Positions 9,481 through 19,675 of a stretch of DNA of 50,833 nucleotides are shown here, in pieces. The DNA is from Conexivisphaerales archaeon (lineage in GTDB: Archaea; Thermoproteota; Nitrososphaeria; Conexivisphaerales; UBA164), in assembly GCA_030756715.1 (NCBI GenBank), contig JAVBJD010000005.1, positions 1 to 50,833 on the forward strand, written 5' to 3'. Every line of letters starts with the position of its first letter. The stretch's first letter is position 1. A program made the position numbers and the translations under genes. The notes under the pieces are model-generated. The model did not search any database. It worked only from the letters and a program-made list of their open reading frames with translations, and was not told the origin of the DNA.

Positions 9481-11523
9481 TTAAATAGCGCAATACTTAC
9501 GCCAAGCTTTTTCATAAATTTGCCCGTTCCTCAGCATTACCATTATTATTCTTACTGCGTCTTCGTCAGTGAACTTTCCTGTTTTAACCAGTTCTTCTAT
9601 CAATGTTTTTTCATCAACTGGTTCGTTGTTTGGGCCGCATAGCTTTTTTATTGTCTCAAGCGCTATCTGCAATTTGTTTCTTTCGCTCGCGGGTTTTCCT
9701 TGTAAAATGCCTCCTATGTCTATTTTTTTGCTTCTCACATCCAAGCCGACCGTTTCGAGCATGTTTTTAACTAAAGCTATTGCTCTATCTGCGTCTTCTT
9801 CATCCGCAACACTTTTTAACAATAGCCTTGCCCTTGCTAATGCAAGCCTTATTAGAGTTTCTAACTGTCTTGCGGTTATCGTTATGGTTCCTTCTTGGCT
9901 TAAAGATCTCATCTGAAGATAGAAATCTTTTATTTTCTTAGAAGCATCTTCACTAAGAGATGGGTTTACTCTTTTTGTGTAAGCTATATATTTTCTTAAA
10001 AGCATAAAATCTATAGGGGGCGCAATTTTATAGGAGCTTTTCCTTCTTATTTCAAGTATGTGTTCTGCAAGCTTTTCGTCGCCTTCTTTGTCTGGAACGT
10101 CTCTTACTACATATATAAGGTCGAACCTCGTTAAAAGGGGTATGGGGAGGTTTACGTTTTCATAAAGGTTTTTGTAAGGATCATACCTACCAAAAATTGG
10201 GTTTGCGGCAGCTAGTATTGAGGTTCTTGCATTTAGCATTGCAACAATTCCTCCCTTTGCAACACTGACCGTTTGTTGCTCCATAACTTCATGCAGAACG
10301 CTTCTATCTTCGGGTTTCATTTTATCAAATTCATCAATACATGCAATGCCTTGGTCTGCAAGAACTACTGCTCCAGCCTCAAGCATCATCATGCCATTGG
10401 TTTCCTTAACTACTGCGGCAGTAAGCCCTGCTGCCGTGGAACCTCTACCGCTAGTGTAAAGAGCCCTAGGCGCTAATCTAGAAACGTATTTTAAAAACTC
10501 CGATTTTGCAGTTCCAGGATCTCCTACAAGCAATATATTTATGTCCCCTCGTAAGGTTTGTCCATCTGGAAGCGTTACTTGGGGGGATCCTACAGCTAAA
10601 AGCAAAAGAGCTTCTTTGATGTCTTCGTGGCCATAAATTCCAGGCGCTATAGAGTTTTTTAAAATCTCATACGCGTTTGGGTTTCTTGCTATTTCTAATA
10701 TCTTTATTTCGTCTTCGGGTGTTATTTCTATTTTTTCGTTTCCTCTGGCGAGTTCTTCGATCCAAAGCCCTTGTAGTTTGATTTTAAATAGGCTCTGTTG
10801 TACGATCCTTCTTCCCTTTTCTTGATCAGCCCTTATTATTCCAGTTACTACTATTCTGTCTCCTGGTCTTGATATATTTACAAGATCGCCTTCTATTTCA
10901 ATATCTATGTACTGTGGCAGTTGGCCAGCCGGAAGTTCTTCTGGCAATTCTTGTATTCTTATAACTTGATAATCAGTAAACGTGCTTTTTGTTTTGTCCA
11001 GCTCTAGATTTTTCTCGCCGCACTCCGCGCATTTTGCAGGTTTTCTTAAAATGGTGTCTGATTGCGGTACATAATTTATATGTCCAAGCGGGCATACAAA
11101 TGCCGCGACCTTCATCAGCGGCATAACTTCCGATGTCCTTACTACCATTCCGCCTATTGAAATAAGTTTATCAATGTATTTTGAACTCACGTTTCTTAAA
11201 TTGAGCCTATCTGTAAGACCTCTAATTCTTACTCTGAATTCATCCTTTATTTCTTCTGCATAAGCCGGATTTTCAACTTTTAATGTGTCAAAAGCAGCTT
11301 TATTAAGCTCTTCAATTGTTGCATCCGGAGTTTCAATCAACATTATCGCCAGATCTGGGTCGAACTTGAGTATGTCTTGATAATCTATTACTATAGATTT
11401 TTTATCAAGGGATGCTAACTTCGCAATCTGTTCCCTGTACTTATATTTTCCATCAGGAGTAGTTATGCTCTTTAAAAATAGTTCAAACTGATCATAAAGT
11501 TTTGATTGTGTGTACACCATCAC
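9481..11523 (-). CDS. mcm: MCM replicative helicase
   Basis: Walker A GDPGTAKSEFLK, IDEFDKM, arginine finger LLTRFDLIYVV, N-terminal zinc ribbon. Confidence 0.97.
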   Translation of the reverse strand: MMVYTQSKLYDQFELFLKSITTPDGKYKYREQIAKLASLDKKSIVIDYQDILKFDPDLAIMLIETPDATIEELNKAAFDTLKVENPAYAEEIKDEFRVRIRGLTDRLNLRNVSSKYIDKLISIGGMVVRTSEVMPLMKVAAFVCPLGHINYVPQSDTILRKPAKCAECGEKNLELDKTKSTFTDYQVIRIQELPEELPAGQLPQYIDIEIEGDLVNISRPGDRIVVTGIIRADQEKGRRIVQQSLFKIKLQGLWIEELARGNEKIEITPEDEIKILEIARNPNAYEILKNSIAPGIYGHEDIKEALLLLAVGSPQVTLPDGQTLRGDINILLVGDPGTAKSEFLKYVSRLAPRALYTSGRGSTAAGLTAAVVKETNGMMMLEAGAVVLADQGIACIDEFDKMKPEDRSVLHEVMEQQTVSVAKGGIVAMLNARTSILAAANPIFGRYDPYKNLYENVNLPIPLLTRFDLIYVVRDVPDKEGDEKLAEHILEIRRKSSYKIAPPIDFMLLRKYIAYTKRVNPSLSEDASKKIKDFYLQMRSLSQEGTITITARQLETLIRLALARARLLLKSVADEEDADRAIALVKNMLETVGLDVRSKKIDIGGILQGKPASERNKLQIALETIKKLCGPNNEPVDEKTLIEELVKTGKFTDEDAVRIIMVMLRNGQIYEKAWRKYCAI

Positions 11524-12038
11524 CCATCACTGAAAACGCTTGAGTACCAATCTTCCAAATCGTTCTTAACTTTCTCGTAGAGAACCGTTTCTTCGGGCGT
11601 AAGTAATGTCATTAATTTATCAAGTTCTATACCTTGAAAGGCCATCTGAATTATTTTGTTTATCCTCATTTTAATCAAATCATAAACATACATTTTTATC
11701 TTTTGGTCATCTTTTTTTAACCTAACATAAAGGTTAAATTTTTGGTAAAAATCTTGGGGGAGAGGCCCCAATTGGTGCTGGCCTAATATTTTTTCTTTAT
11801 TTATTGCATTGAAAACCTCTGCTTCAAAATCTTCCAATCCTACCTTTATCAGGCCTCTTTCGGCCAGCGTCGGAGCAAGCCAAAGCCCTATATCTATTAT
11901 CTCGCCTTCTTTCGGTCCATTCATTTTAATATAATCAAACTTAAAATCGGTTTTATCTTTTGTAAACTGCGCCTTAATAGAATTAAGCGCTCCTAGCATT
12001 TTGATCATAGAAAGTCTTTCTTTTAACTCAGTTGACAT
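11520..12038 (-). CDS. gins15: GINS complex subunit (GINS51/GINS15 type)
   Basis: Size and overlap with the MCM gene; helical GINS pattern with IIDIGLWLAPTLAERGL and LTPEETVLYEKVKNDLEDWY. Confidence 0.8.
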   Translation of the reverse strand: MSTELKERLSMIKMLGALNSIKAQFTKDKTDFKFDYIKMNGPKEGEIIDIGLWLAPTLAERGLIKVGLEDFEAEVFNAINKEKILGQHQLGPLPQDFYQKFNLYVRLKKDDQKIKMYVYDLIKMRINKIIQMAFQGIELDKLMTLLTPEETVLYEKVKNDLEDWYSSVFSDG

Positions 12039-12138
12039 TTCATTAAATTAACGTAAAAAGTAGAATATATTTATTTAGTTAAAACCACAGTTAGCAACAT
12101 TATGTTTATAAGCAAATTTGTATTTGCTAAATAATGAA

Positions 12139-12507
12139 ATGTTCAGAATGAATAGGGACATGAGAAGGATGCTCGAAAAAATGGGTGTTGAGATAAAGGA
12201 ACTTGAAAACGTAAAAGAAGTTATAATAAAGACCGATAAAGAAGAATACCTAATAAAACAGCCCGCGGTTAACATTGTAAAGATGCAGGGCGCACTCAGT
12301 TTTGAAATAATGGGCGGAGAATTGACAAAAACCCAGCTCGAGTCTAAAGAAACAACAACTTATGAAATAAAAGAAGACGACGTGCTTTTAGTGGCTAGAG
12401 AAACCGGAGTGAGCAAAGAAGAAGCTGAACAGGTTTTACGGGAATCAAACGGTGATATAGCGCTTGCAATTTTAAAGATACAAGAAAGGAAAAGCCATAA
12501 CCTTTAA
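12139..12507 (+). CDS. nac: Nascent polypeptide-associated complex protein (alpha-NAC, C-terminal UBA)
   Basis: MFRMNRDMRRMLEKMGVEIKEL; UBA tail TGVSKEEAEQVLRESNGDIALAIL. ORF track starts at TTG 12118, but TATA-like TTTATAA at about 12102 favours ATG 12139. Confidence 0.92.
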   Translation: MFRMNRDMRRMLEKMGVEIKELENVKEVIIKTDKEEYLIKQPAVNIVKMQGALSFEIMGGELTKTQLESKETTTYEIKEDDVLLVARETGVSKEEAEQVLRESNGDIALAILKIQERKSHNL

Positions 12508-12517
12508 ATCATCTAAT

Positions 12518-12844
12518 TTACTTTTTAGATTTAGTTGTTTTAAAATCTATTTCTATACTTACAGATTGAGGTATACTTAGCTTTGTTATTTGCGCCATAA
12601 CTCTGTCATTATAAGGAACTTCTATCAACCTTCTGTGCAATCGTAATTCCCATTTATCGAAAGTATGTGTACCCTCACCTGAAGGTGCCTTTCTAGTTAC
12701 AATGAGCAATTTTTTTGTTGGTAATGGAATAGGCCCACTAACTTTAACCCCTATTTTTTCAGCCATATCTTTTATAGAATTGCTTACGTTTTCTAAGTCC
12801 TCTAAATTGTTTGACATCAGTTTTATTCTAGCTATTTGTTCCAT
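12518..12844 (-). CDS. rps10: 30S ribosomal protein uS10
   Basis: VSGPIPLPTKKLLIVTRKAPSGEGTHTFDKWELRLHRRLIEV. Confidence 0.95.
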   Translation of the reverse strand: MEQIARIKLMSNNLEDLENVSNSIKDMAEKIGVKVSGPIPLPTKKLLIVTRKAPSGEGTHTFDKWELRLHRRLIEVPYNDRVMAQITKLSIPQSVSIEIDFKTTKSKK

Positions 12845-12896
12845 CCTAATATACCAAAAGACATCTATTATATTTATTTTACGCGTTTCTTGAAAT

Positions 12897-13127
12897 TTAG
12901 CCTATCTTTCCAGCGTTGAAAGCATCAACAAACTCGTTATAAACGTCTATATATTCTTGGGATGTAACTGGTTTTTCGTACCTTAAACCACAGTTACCAC
13001 ACACTACAACCCACTTATCGTCTTGCTTTTTTACTATTACTGAAATTGCTCCACACCTTGGGCAGCGTAAGATCTTAGGTAAGACCTTTTTAACGGGCTT
13101 AATCACTCTTCTCTTTTTTCTTGTCAT
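12897..13127 (-). CDS. Elf1-like transcription elongation factor, zinc ribbon
   Basis: CPRCGAISV...VVCGNCGLRYE with C-terminal YIDVYNEFVDAF. Confidence 0.8.
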   Translation of the reverse strand: MTRKKRRVIKPVKKVLPKILRCPRCGAISVIVKKQDDKWVVVCGNCGLRYEKPVTSQEYIDVYNEFVDAFNAGKIG

Positions 13128-13211
13128 GATTTCCTTTTTAAAAAAGGGACTATTAAATTTTCTTTTTAAGCATTGAAAAAACCAATTTAAAATTTAGAAA
13201 AAAGAAGAATT

Positions 13212-13625
13212 TTACCTGTATGATTTTTGTTCTCTTCTTCTTGCTCCAGGTCCACCGAACTTCTTTGGCTCTTTCTGTCTTTTATCTCCTATGAGCAGAT
13301 GACGATCGTAACTCAAAATCTTTTCTTTAAGACCTTTCTCGTCTTTAAAGTAATCTACAACAGCGCGCGAAACTGCTATTGCAGCCGCATATGCTTGTCC
13401 TATTGGCCCTCCGCCCTTTGTCCTTATCTTTACGTTAACTGAAAACCTCTTATCCCCTATTAGTTTTATTGGAACACTAACTACCGCCTGAAGGTATTCA
13501 GGTAGCGTCTCTAAAAGCATACCGTTATATCTTACTACTCCAGTTCCTGGCTCAATTCTTGCAAACGCCTTTGCTTTTTTTCTTGAACCTGAACGTATCT
13601 TTGCTAATTTGGTTTTAGTTGACAT
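13212..13625 (-). CDS. rps9: 30S ribosomal protein uS9
   Basis: VKIRTKGGGPIGQAYAAAIAVSRAV; C-terminal KKFGGPGARRREQKSYR. Confidence 0.97.
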   Translation of the reverse strand: MSTKTKLAKIRSGSRKKAKAFARIEPGTGVVRYNGMLLETLPEYLQAVVSVPIKLIGDKRFSVNVKIRTKGGGPIGQAYAAAIAVSRAVVDYFKDEKGLKEKILSYDRHLLIGDKRQKEPKKFGGPGARRREQKSYR

Positions 13626-14064
13626 CTCCGCTCCACCCTAACTCTCTAGCTAGTTCTCCTAGCATTATATAATCTGTTGGGAAACCTTTAGCTATGGCAT
13701 CTTCAGGTTTATCAAACTTAACAGCATTAAGTTCTTGAGGAACACCATGAAAAACCATCAAATTTTTAAAAGCGTTTCTCCCTTTTGGTTTCCTGTAGGG
13801 TAGCATTCCTCTTACAACTCTTCTGAAAATTCTATCAGGCCTCCTATAGTGAATTGGGTTATGCTTAGGGTTTATAAGACTGTTTATCTCGAGTTTTTTC
13901 TTCCATTCTTCGATTATTGCGCGTCTATCGCCTGAAATCAGTATTTTTTCTGCGTTCACAACGTATACTTTTTTTCCTTGCAAAAGCATTTTGACTATTT
14001 CACTTGCCAGTCTTCCCATTACAAGTCCAGCGCCATCTATATAAATTACATCATTACTTGACAA
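13615..14064 (-). CDS. rpl13: 50S ribosomal protein uL13
   Basis: IDGAGLVMGRLASEIVKMLLQGKKVYVVNAEK; VRGMLPYRKPKGR. Confidence 0.96.
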   Translation of the reverse strand: MSSNDVIYIDGAGLVMGRLASEIVKMLLQGKKVYVVNAEKILISGDRRAIIEEWKKKLEINSLINPKHNPIHYRRPDRIFRRVVRGMLPYRKPKGRNAFKNLMVFHGVPQELNAVKFDKPEDAIAKGFPTDYIMLGELARELGWSGDVN

Positions 14065-14392
14065 TTATTATACCACCTTGATCTTTATATTTTTCAGCAA
14101 ACGCGTCTATTAAAAGCGCTTCTCCACCCGCTTTATTTATTTTTTCTCTTCCTGTTTTTGAATATGAAAATGCGCCTACATGAATTTTTTTGGTTAAAGA
14201 TCCTCCGCCAAGAACCCGGCCAAGCACTATGACGTATGCTCCATCTGGTACAAGCCTCTCTAACTTAGATACATTTACTACGTGGCTGGGTTTGTTTTTT
14301 TCTCTCACTTTATATACAGCCCTCCATATTGGTCTTTTTGTTTCTCTATAAGCGTTTTTGAGGACTTTTAAAGTTTTCATTTTTTCAATCAT
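14054..14392 (-). CDS. rpl18e: 50S ribosomal protein eL18
   Basis: VNVSKLERLVPDGAYVIVLGRVLGGGSLTKKIHVGAFSYS. Confidence 0.95.
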   Translation of the reverse strand: MIEKMKTLKVLKNAYRETKRPIWRAVYKVREKNKPSHVVNVSKLERLVPDGAYVIVLGRVLGGGSLTKKIHVGAFSYSKTGREKINKAGGEALLIDAFAEKYKDQGGIIIVK

Positions 14393-15156
14393 AATGAATC
14401 TAGCCTCTTTTCTATTTCATCTAAATCTTTAATTATTAAATTTGCACTTTCGATAACAATGTCTTTAGCTTCGAGCTGCCCTATGCTTTCCACCCCAAAA
14501 ATATAACTTCCTGGTTTTTCTGTTATTTCCAAGCTTTCTTTATCGACTTTAAGGCATTCTTCACAATATGTACACGAATATGGGTTTTTCGCTATGAGAT
14601 TTCCGTCCGTTATTTCGAAAACATTTCTGGGGCATGAATCTACTATTTTTTTAGCGTTTTCAGTTTTCGGATTCTTAATGTTTATTACTGGCGTAGGTTT
14701 AACAATTGCCTTTGAAGTTGGACTATACTTGCTGTGTTTTTTGCCTTTTCCAAGCCTAGCATATGCTTCAAGCTTTATGTTTTGTTTGGGGGCCAATTTT
14801 AAAATCGGTATCTCATTAGAAACTGGTTTTACTTCTTTATCTTCAACCGGAACTAAATCGCCTGAATAAACTGTTCTTACAGAATCTTCTGCACTTGCGT
14901 CAAGAACCAGCATTAACTGCGCATCTTCCATATCTAAGTATTTCTTTGGGGTTTTAAGCGGTACTAGCCCTAATCGCTGAGCTAAACTTTCGTCATAAAC
15001 AAGGGAACTATTTTCAATAAAAACTACATCTTCTATAGCTAATGTAGGTACCTCTGACATAGCGTACCTTCTTAAACCGTTCACTAAGTCTAATGGGTAT
15101 CCTTCTACTTTAATAGTTAAGTTTAATTTATCTTTTTCAAGAACTTCAACAGTCAT
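14389..15156 (-). CDS. rpoD: RNA polymerase subunit Rpo3 (RpoD) with Fe-S-type Cys domain
   Basis: VNGLRRYAMSEVPTLAIEDVVF; SCPRNVFE and SCTYCEEC cysteines. Confidence 0.96.
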   Translation of the reverse strand: MTVEVLEKDKLNLTIKVEGYPLDLVNGLRRYAMSEVPTLAIEDVVFIENSSLVYDESLAQRLGLVPLKTPKKYLDMEDAQLMLVLDASAEDSVRTVYSGDLVPVEDKEVKPVSNEIPILKLAPKQNIKLEAYARLGKGKKHSKYSPTSKAIVKPTPVINIKNPKTENAKKIVDSCPRNVFEITDGNLIAKNPYSCTYCEECLKVDKESLEITEKPGSYIFGVESIGQLEAKDIVIESANLIIKDLDEIEKRLDSL

Positions 15157-15618
15157 TTACGTTCTCCTTCCTCTCCTGCCGCCTGGCGGTCTTGTGCTAT
15201 CATGAGGAATTGGTGTCACGTCTTCAATTCTCCCGATTTTAAACCCCGCTCTTACAAGCGCTCTAATAGCAGCTTGTGCCCCAGGACCGGGTGTCTTTGA
15301 TCCTGTGCCTCCTTCTCCACGTACATAAATATGAAGTGCCGTTATGCCTTTTTCTTTAGCGACGGCCGCTGCGGCTGATGCGGCCTTCATTGCAGCGTAA
15401 GGAGACCCCTCAAGTCTATCAGCCTTAACGTGCTGTCCGCCGCTGCTGAAAGATATGGTTTCCGCGCCCGAAAGATCTGTAATATGAACTATTGTGTTAT
15501 TAAAGCTACTGTAAATATGGGCTATCCCCCATTTGTCTTCCTGTGTACTTTGCTTTACGCTTTCACTTTCTTCTTCTTTTTTAGATAATTTTTCTTCTGG
15601 AGCTTTTTCTTCACTCAT
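15157..15618 (-). CDS. rps11: 30S ribosomal protein uS11
   Basis: [43 protein letters not shown]. Confidence 0.97.
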   Translation of the reverse strand: MSEEKAPEEKLSKKEEESESVKQSTQEDKWGIAHIYSSFNNTIVHITDLSGAETISFSSGGQHVKADRLEGSPYAAMKAASAAAAVAKEKGITALHIYVRGEGGTGSKTPGPGAQAAIRALVRAGFKIGRIEDVTPIPHDSTRPPGGRRGRRT

Positions 15619-16091
15619 TCTTCTTTCACCTTTATAAGGTTCTCTTCTTTTCTGCTGACCAAATAACTTGGTCTGTTGATTATTCTATCCCCAACTATTA
15701 CTTTTTTGTGCGCTACTATTTGTCTAGCATTATGCACGGTTTTAGCTAAGCCTTTTTTATAGACCATTGTCTGTAGCCTTCTTTCTAAAAGATCTTTGAC
15801 AGTAAGATTGAGAATGCTATCTAAATTAAGCTCGCCTTCTTCTAAAAGACCCATTTCATAAAGCCTATTTATAAGCATTTTTTCGCGAGATTTTCTAATT
15901 TCTTCTGGAGCACCAAGCAACATTCTTGCTTGCCTTCTTATGTTAGAAATAATTGTAGCGGCTTTCCAGAGCTCTTTTTTATTTTTTAATCCATACTCTC
16001 CTACAAGCATAAGTTCTTGCTGTAGTGTTGCCCTATCCCATGGGTTACGGGGTGTTGTATAAGTTTTTTTAGGTTTTTTAGGGTCTCCCAT
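15615..16091 (-). CDS. rps4: 30S ribosomal protein uS4
   Basis: S4-domain [44 protein letters not shown]. Confidence 0.96.
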   Translation of the reverse strand: MGDPKKPKKTYTTPRNPWDRATLQQELMLVGEYGLKNKKELWKAATIISNIRRQARMLLGAPEEIRKSREKMLINRLYEMGLLEEGELNLDSILNLTVKDLLERRLQTMVYKKGLAKTVHNARQIVAHKKVIVGDRIINRPSYLVSRKEENLIKVKEE

Positions 16092-16616
16092 TTACTTTCC
16101 CTCCTTTTCTTTCTCTTTTTCAGGAGCGGTCTGTTGGGCCGCTTGCTGGGCTTGTGCTGCTTGCACGGCTTTCTTTCTAACCCCAACGGTGAGTCCTTTT
16201 CTTCCAGTCGTACGCGTCCTCTGTCCTCTAACCTTTAAGCCGAGTGAGTGCCTGAACCCACGCCAACTGTTCATAAGCTTCTCTCTTTCAATATCATCTT
16301 TTACCTTTAGCATTAGGTCACTTTCAAGCAAATGCAAATCTTGCCCTGTCTCTAAATCCTTTCTTCTGTTCAAAAGCCATCCCGGTAGGTTAAGCGACCT
16401 TGGGTTCAGTATAGCCCTTTCGAGTGTTTGAAGCTGAGCGTCGTTAAGTCGACCTAATCTTATTGATGGATCGAGCCTTAACGCCCTTATTATTGCCAAA
16501 GCTAACGTGAAATTTAGACCCTTAATGTCGCGCAAGGCTACAAGTAATGGTTTGTTTCCATTAAGATCCCTTCCTGCCATCCTAATAATTGCCCTAACCT
16601 GAGTTTGTGAAGACAT
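16092..16616 (-). CDS. rps13: 30S ribosomal protein uS13
   Basis: SWRGFRHSLGLKVRGQRTRTTGRKG; Ala/Gln-rich C-terminal tail. Confidence 0.96.
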   Translation of the reverse strand: MSSQTQVRAIIRMAGRDLNGNKPLLVALRDIKGLNFTLALAIIRALRLDPSIRLGRLNDAQLQTLERAILNPRSLNLPGWLLNRRKDLETGQDLHLLESDLMLKVKDDIEREKLMNSWRGFRHSLGLKVRGQRTRTTGRKGLTVGVRKKAVQAAQAQQAAQQTAPEKEKEKEGK

Positions 16617-16671
16617 CCGCTTTCGTTAATACGCACGATATTTATAAATCTGACTATGAACTTATGAAGTG

Positions 16672-17808
16672 ATGGCAGAATCTTATGATTATGAAGTTAT
16701 TGTCATAGGTGCCGGGCCCGCTGGATCGCTTGCGGCAGCAGAAGCTGCTCGCGCAGGCAAAAAGGTCTTGATTGTAGAAAAAGATACAGAAGTCGGAATT
16801 CCAGAAACCTGCGGCGGGCTGGTAAGCGCAAGCGGGCTAAGCAACATAATTGAGGATACAAGCGTAATAAAACGTAAAATAAACAAGGGCTCTTTAATTG
16901 TTAAGGACGCATTGTTTGAGTTTTCGTTTGAAAAGAGTAACTTAGTTGAAATAGAAAGACAACTTCTGGATAAAAAGCTTGCGGGTATTGCTGTTAGAGA
17001 GGGCTCTGAACTAATTTTAGGATCGTATGCGTTTTACAAAAAAGAAAACGGCGTAAATTTGGTTTACATAAAAGGAAAAAAGCTCACGGCCAAATACATA
17101 ATAAACGCAGGAGGAAGCAGTTATTATTTAAAAAAAGAGGGAAAGGTTCTAGCAACTCAGTACATGTTTGCGTTAAAAAATGGATATTATGATGGGATTG
17201 CGGTCTACATAAACAAGGAATTATATCCAAAAATGTTTGGATGGTACATTCCTTATGATGAGGGGCTTGCTAAAGTTGGAGCTCCAGGAAGCCCAGACGT
17301 TGCAATGCTGGCCGTTAAAAAAATATTTGAAAAACTAAAGTTAAATGGTAAGGCGGTAAAAATGTTAAGCGCTTATTTGATAAACGGAGGGCCTTTTTAT
17401 CAATATAATACGCGTGATTACGTTATGGTAGGAGATGCTGGGGGACAAACTAAACCCACGACCGGTGGCGGTATAATTTTTGGAGGTGTTGGAGGTAAAA
17501 TTGCGGGAAAACTGGCAGGAAAAGACGCCCTTGGAACCTACAATAACGAGTACTATGAACACGGCCCAGGCAAGGATTTAATAAAACAGGTTAAAATTAA
17601 GGATGTCTATGAAATGTTAAGCGATTCTGCAATATTTAAAATTGCAAGTGTTTTACATGAAAGAAACATAAGTTTTGTGGAAGATGAATTCGATTACCAT
17701 TCTAAGCTAATTAAAAAAGTGCTGCAAGATCCAACGCTAGCTTTTAAGTTAGCAGAGGTTATGCCATCCGTTGCTTTTAGTTATTTAAAGTCATTACTGC
17801 TTAGTTGA
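16672..17808 (+). CDS. Geranylgeranyl reductase family FAD protein
   Basis: N-terminal VIVIGAGPAGSLAAAEAARAGKKVLIVEK; CGGLVSASGL; VGDAGGQTKPTTGGGIIFG. Confidence 0.88.
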   Translation: MAESYDYEVIVIGAGPAGSLAAAEAARAGKKVLIVEKDTEVGIPETCGGLVSASGLSNIIEDTSVIKRKINKGSLIVKDALFEFSFEKSNLVEIERQLLDKKLAGIAVREGSELILGSYAFYKKENGVNLVYIKGKKLTAKYIINAGGSSYYLKKEGKVLATQYMFALKNGYYDGIAVYINKELYPKMFGWYIPYDEGLAKVGAPGSPDVAMLAVKKIFEKLKLNGKAVKMLSAYLINGGPFYQYNTRDYVMVGDAGGQTKPTTGGGIIFGGVGGKIAGKLAGKDALGTYNNEYYEHGPGKDLIKQVKIKDVYEMLSDSAIFKIASVLHERNISFVEDEFDYHSKLIKKVLQDPTLAFKLAEVMPSVAFSYLKSLLLS

Positions 17809-18326
17809 ATTATCTTCTTTCCCTTTTCCTGCGGCATAATTTTTAATTTTGCGTTTTCGAATTCTCTATAAAATTCTGAACCGTCAAAAACACGATCCAA
17901 AAAAATCGCCAGTGCCGCAACTTCTGAATGAGGCTGGTTTCCTATAGATATATTGTAATCAGAATGCATATATACATCAATGGGCACCTTTTCAGATCCT
18001 ACAATAACCAAAAGATCCTTGTTTTCTGTTTTTAGTCTGTCTAGAACTTTAGGTAGTGGTATTCCATACATAGTTAGATTTACGATTGTTTTACCGTTTT
18101 GTTGAGCCTCTTTAATTAGGCTTTTCCAGCTATCAACGAACACAACAAAAAAATCACCTCCCCATGTTTCGTTTACTTTTTTAATCGAAGACGCTACTTT
18201 TTCATCTTTATCGCCATATATATACATACCAGAGGCACCAAAAGCTCTTCCTACAAGACCACAATGGGTGGTAACTCTTTTATCCCTCTCGGCTCTGTGA
18301 AAGAGCCTCAAAATTTCAACCTTCAT
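17781..18326 (-). CDS. trm56: tRNA (cytidine-2'-O-)-methyltransferase Trm56-like
   Basis: RVTTHCGLVGRAFGASGMYIYG; SPOUT C-terminal VIVGSEKVPIDVYMHSDYNISIGNQPHSEVAALAIFLDR. Confidence 0.9.
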   Translation of the reverse strand: MKVEILRLFHRAERDKRVTTHCGLVGRAFGASGMYIYGDKDEKVASSIKKVNETWGGDFFVVFVDSWKSLIKEAQQNGKTIVNLTMYGIPLPKVLDRLKTENKDLLVIVGSEKVPIDVYMHSDYNISIGNQPHSEVAALAIFLDRVFDGSEFYREFENAKLKIMPQEKGKKIIQLSSNDFK

Positions 18327-18651
18327 TTTTGGTTTTCATTTCCCTTAAAACCTTTAAAGCGTTAATATAATTTAATGTTATAATTGATGTTTTTTCATCA
18401 TCCGTTTGTTGTTTTAAAACGTTAAGAAGCCTTTTTAAAATTAGATCGTCTATTTCTTGTAGCCCAGCAGGTTTTGTCTCACTTGCGCCCTCTAGTTCTT
18501 CTATGCTGTTTACGTTGTCACAGTTTGGACAGAATGTTTTACCTTTATACTTTAGCATTATTCCTCCGCATTTAGGACATGGTTCAGCTAATAAGGTTCC
18601 TCCTCTTCGCATTACCTCAGCAACTAAAGCTCTTTTTTCTTTTGAAAGCAT
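18316..18651 (-). CDS. UPF0148/SSSCA1-like zinc-ribbon protein
   Basis: MRRGGTLLAEPCPKCGGIMLKYKGKTFCPNC. Confidence 0.85.
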   Translation of the reverse strand: MLSKEKRALVAEVMRRGGTLLAEPCPKCGGIMLKYKGKTFCPNCDNVNSIEELEGASETKPAGLQEIDDLILKRLLNVLKQQTDDEKTSIITLNYINALKVLREMKTKNEG

Positions 18652-18854
18652 AAAGTAATTTATTTTTAGTTCAATTTAGCTTTAACTTTAATTACTAATT
18701 ATAAAAATTATAAAGAATATTTACTAAGACACGTTTTATAAAATAATATTAGTTCCATACAACAAAATTCAACTTGATAGTTTCATTTTATCTTTACAAA
18801 ATGATTATAACGCTTAAAAATACGTTTTTGCTTTCTTTGATCAGGTGCAAAAAG

Positions 18855-19673
18855 ATGCAAATTGAGACGATCTTTAACGAGTTAATTTCTAACGTTATGC
18901 CTAATTTTGATGATGAATTCAAGAAAAAATTACTGAATTATGATAATGAAACGCTTGTTAAAATGGTAAATTATGCTCTTGGGGGTGGGAAAAGAATAAG
19001 GCCCCTTATACTTATTTTAATAAACAAAAATCTTGGCGAACGATTTGATATTTCAAACGCTAGTTATTCTGTTGAACTTATGCACAGCTTATCATTAATT
19101 CATGATGACTTTATAGATAAAGAAGAAAAGAGAAGAGACCGCGTACCGTTTTATAAAATTTTTGGTTACGATAGTGCTTTACTTATTACTGATTATGTGT
19201 TTGGTATTGTTATAGACCTTATAAATCAATACAAGATACCAGAGGCTACCGATACGCTGGCAAAAACTAGTCTTAAAATGAGTGAGGGTGAGTTCGAGGA
19301 ACTTAATCTTTTTAATAAAAAGGATAGCGTCAGTTTAGATGAATATTTAAAAGTTATAAATTATAAAACCGCGTCCCTGTTTGCTGCATCTGCAAAGCTG
19401 GGAGCACTGCTTTCTCAGAACCCTCAGTTTGCTGAAAAAGCTTATTACTTTGGAGAGAACCTCGGTATCATATATCAGGTAAAAGATGATTTAAAAGATA
19501 GAAAACACGTATTTAATGAGCTTATAAACAAACTTCCGCAAGAAGAGCAGAGATTTTTAGATAAACTATTAGAAGAAAAATATCTTTCCGCATTAAAATA
19601 TTTGAAGGAGTTCCCTCAGACCGAGTACAATAAAAAGTTATACGAACTTACTGACCTGCTTTTTAAGGCTTAA
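18855..19673 (+). CDS. Polyprenyl diphosphate (GGPP-type) synthase
   Basis: GGGKRIRPLI; DDFIDKEEKRR (FARM); VKDDLKD (SARM). Start moved from 18774 to ATG 18855 because family homology begins there. Confidence 0.85.
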   Translation: MQIETIFNELISNVMPNFDDEFKKKLLNYDNETLVKMVNYALGGGKRIRPLILILINKNLGERFDISNASYSVELMHSLSLIHDDFIDKEEKRRDRVPFYKIFGYDSALLITDYVFGIVIDLINQYKIPEATDTLAKTSLKMSEGEFEELNLFNKKDSVSLDEYLKVINYKTASLFAASAKLGALLSQNPQFAEKAYYFGENLGIIYQVKDDLKDRKHVFNELINKLPQEEQRFLDKLLEEKYLSALKYLKEFPQTEYNKKLYELTDLLFKA

Positions 19674-19675
19674 AA

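Noticed and set aside
12118-12138. TTG start for nac as given in the ORF track
   Set aside because: Would lie about 16 bp after a TATA-like box; the conserved NAC N-terminus begins at ATG 12139.
12075-12275. 66 aa minus-strand ORF at the nac promoter
   Set aside because: Overlaps nac antisense and its promoter; composition typical of chance ORFs.
19121-19150. Loss of catalytic aspartates in the polyprenyl synthase
   Set aside because: On re-reading, DDFID and DDLKD both satisfy DDxxD, so the enzyme looks active.
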